Shown: piece by piece, positions 62,894 to 64,000 of the stretch
How the letters are laid out: the number at the start of each line of letters is the position of its first letter
How positions within the stretch are numbered: position 1 is the first letter of the stretch
NCBI GenBank assembly: GCA_028277985.1
Contig: JANQFG010000005.1
Span: forward strand, 1 to 64,000
Direction of reading: 5' to 3'
From: a bacterium
GTDB lineage: Bacteria; Desulfobacterota; DSWW01
DNA: 64,000 bases
Position numbers and translations under genes: made by a program
Notes under the pieces: generated by a model
Told to the model about the DNA's origin: nothing
The model's input: the letters and a program-made list of their open reading frames with translations, nothing else
Database searches by the model: none

Positions 62894-63661
62894 CTACTTC
62901 CTCCTTCTTACGGCCTTTAGGCATAGAATGACGCCGACGGGCAGCAGCAGGGCAGCCGTCAGGTTCTTCCAGCCAGCCCCTGTCGCCGATCGCGTCACGG
63001 TCATGGAAGCCTCTGCTGCGGTCCCGGGCGTCCAGAGGACGGATCCGAAACAGAACTCATCGTCCTTGTCCGTGAGACCGTCGCAATCGTTGTCCCTTCC
63101 GTCCGCACACGTCGGCGTGGCCGGCGGTCCTTCCACGACACCCGGATTCACTTCCGGATTGATATCGTCACAGTCCTGAAGCGGATAAGGACAATTCTCG
63201 CTCGCCTCTGCCCCGAACCCATCCTGGTCGTTGTCCACGCATGGCACACACCCGGGATCCTCCAGGTCGGAGGCCCCATCACAGTCGTTGTCCGCAAGGT
63301 CTTCGCACGTGAGATCGCCGTCCGGTCCCTCCTCCGCATCCGGGTGGACATCCGGATCCGAATCGTCACAATCAGACCCTCCGCATAGGTCGCTCACGTA
63401 GGTGTCTTGGTCTTCATCCATCGGATCACCACCGCACTGCCCATCCAGACAGGTGTCGTCCATGGTGCATTCGTCCAGGTCGTCGCAGGTCGTCCCGTTG
63501 GTGGTAGAGAAATCGTTCACACAGATGCTCTGCTCGCAGGTGTCGATCGTGCAAGGGTTGTCGTCGTCGCAATCTTCGTTGACCGAACATGCAAATGCCC
63601 GGGCAGGGGACAAGCCGAGAACCAATAGAGAGAATGCCGCCACAATGATCGTCTTCTTCAT
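62894..63661 (-). CDS. Exported Cys-rich MopE-type protein with C-terminal anchor
   Basis: This is a 255-residue exported protein. The signal peptide (KKTIIVAAFSLLVLGLSPARAFA) is followed by EGF-like Cys-rich units (CDDDNPCTIDTC..., CDDLDECTMDDTC). Two MopE-type calcium/metal motifs follow (DQDTYVSDLCGGSDCDDSDPD..., DNDQDGFGAEASENC...DCDD). A C-terminal helix containing LLLPVGVILCL and KAVRRRK ends it. The track start at 63730 is rejected for ATG 63661 with GAGGAAGCGAC. It is probably surface-bound; function unknown. Confidence 0.8.
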   Translation of the reverse strand: MKKTIIVAAFSLLVLGLSPARAFACSVNEDCDDDNPCTIDTCEQSICVNDFSTTNGTTCDDLDECTMDDTCLDGQCGGDPMDEDQDTYVSDLCGGSDCDDSDPDVHPDAEEGPDGDLTCEDLADNDCDGASDLEDPGCVPCVDNDQDGFGAEASENCPYPLQDCDDINPEVNPGVVEGPPATPTCADGRDNDCDGLTDKDDEFCFGSVLWTPGTAAEASMTVTRSATGAGWKNLTAALLLPVGVILCLKAVRRRK

Positions 63662-63888
63662 GTCGCTTCCTCTTACGGGACGTGTGAGCGATCGGATATT
63701 CGAACCGTTGCGGCATATTCTAAAATACATGCTAATGTTATTTCAAGAAGAAAGTGATGACTGTTAGACAATTGTTTTGAATAATTGAGGGTTCATAATA
63801 ATCAACCAATACTTTAGTATTTCTTTCTAACAAATCAATTTAGAATAGATAATTGTACAGGAAATCTCGGGGAATGCGTAAGAAATGA

Positions 63889-63926
63889 GAAAAGGGGTTA
63901 ACCTTTTCGGCTAACCCCTTCTTTTT
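63889..63926 (-). terminator. Terminator after tRNA-Arg
   Basis: On the minus strand AAGGGGTTAGCC-GAAAA-GGTTAACCCCTT is followed by TTC. It lies just past the tRNA 3' end. The AT-rich 63662-63888 stretch shows no gene. Confidence 0.75.
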
Positions 63927-63928
63927 GA

Positions 63929-64000
63929 TGGAGGGCGATGCGCGATTCGAACGCGCGACCTTTGGTTCCGGAGACCAACGCTCTATCCCCTGAGCTAATC
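63929..64000 (-). tRNA. tRNA-Arg (CCG), partial
   Basis: The tRNA runs off the right edge; only the 5' acceptor strand is missing. Read on the minus strand: GATTAGCTCAGGGGATAGAGC (D arm), TTGGTCTCCGGAACCAA (anticodon CCG), GCGCGTTCGAATCGCGC (T arm), then ATCGCCC, T and encoded CCA. Confidence 0.9.

Overview
The window (64 kb, GC-rich, densely packed) looks like a chromosomal piece of a Gram-negative, probably anaerobic or facultative delta-proteobacterium-like (Desulfobacterota-type) organism. The evidence is a mutS-xerD-CBS/DHH tRNA nucleotidyltransferase-M50-scpA-scpB-rluB run, a GEMM (c-di-GMP-I type) riboswitch, abundant two-component and chemotaxis genes, MopE-type Ca-binding secreted proteins and a type II DMSO-reductase-family catalytic subunit. 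The taxonomic call is an inference from gene content; no 16S rRNA or ribosomal protein gene is present.

Layout. 1-3.4 kb: 3' end of a molybdopterin oxidoreductase, a solo GIY-YIG nuclease gene embedded in short repeats, and an MFS transporter. 3.6-14 kb: a chemotaxis island. A lone cheY on the + strand has a good sigma-28-like promoter. A minus-strand operon reads cheR-HDOD-cheA-cheD-cheY-cheX-cheB. A divergent + strand set encodes a VWA-domain membrane protein, a membrane-anchored coiled-coil protein and a second CheX. No cheW or receptor gene is seen. 14.3-15.2 kb: a GEMM riboswitch in front of an unrecognised 99-residue protein. 15.2-26.1 kb (minus strand, tightly spaced): a radical SAM/SPASM enzyme resembling QhpD, two U32-family proteins, a peptide-exporter-like ABC transporter and a cytosolic subtilisin-like protease. 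These are followed by an MMPL/RND exporter, a membrane histidine kinase and a sigma-54 response regulator. This is the most interesting locus: it resembles the QHNDH maturation set (QhpD/E/F) but has no dehydrogenase subunits and carries a U32 pair instead of the flavin hydroxylase.

26.4-42.6 kb: accessory secreted proteins (an eight-repeat beta-propeller with a MopE motif, a 3585-residue multidomain protease/adhesin-like protein, an AT-richer secreted protein) and a REP-associated (RAYT/IS200-like) transposase gene with a sigma-54-like promoter. The surrounding intergenic DNA is full of copies of a CTTGGTCCGACCC(C/G) element and contains an 84-bp duplication. Copies of the same element also lie in frame in the tail of scpB.

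42.7-56.3 kb: a cyclase/ATPase/TPR signalling protein, initiator tRNA-Met, and the housekeeping run rluB-scpB-scpA-M50-cca-xerD-mutS (all minus strand). 56.3-63.7 kb: a small membrane peptide behind a promoter with three near-identical 15-bp operators, an epoxide hydrolase, an FGE-sulfatase-fold protein, a MopE/cytochrome P460-like protein, a nitrilase-family amidohydrolase, an acyl-CoA synthetase and another MopE-type protein. A partial tRNA-Arg(CCG) closes the window.

Starts were moved from the ORF-track positions wherever a Shine-Dalgarno sequence, an ATGA overlap or domain extent favoured another codon; each case is noted.
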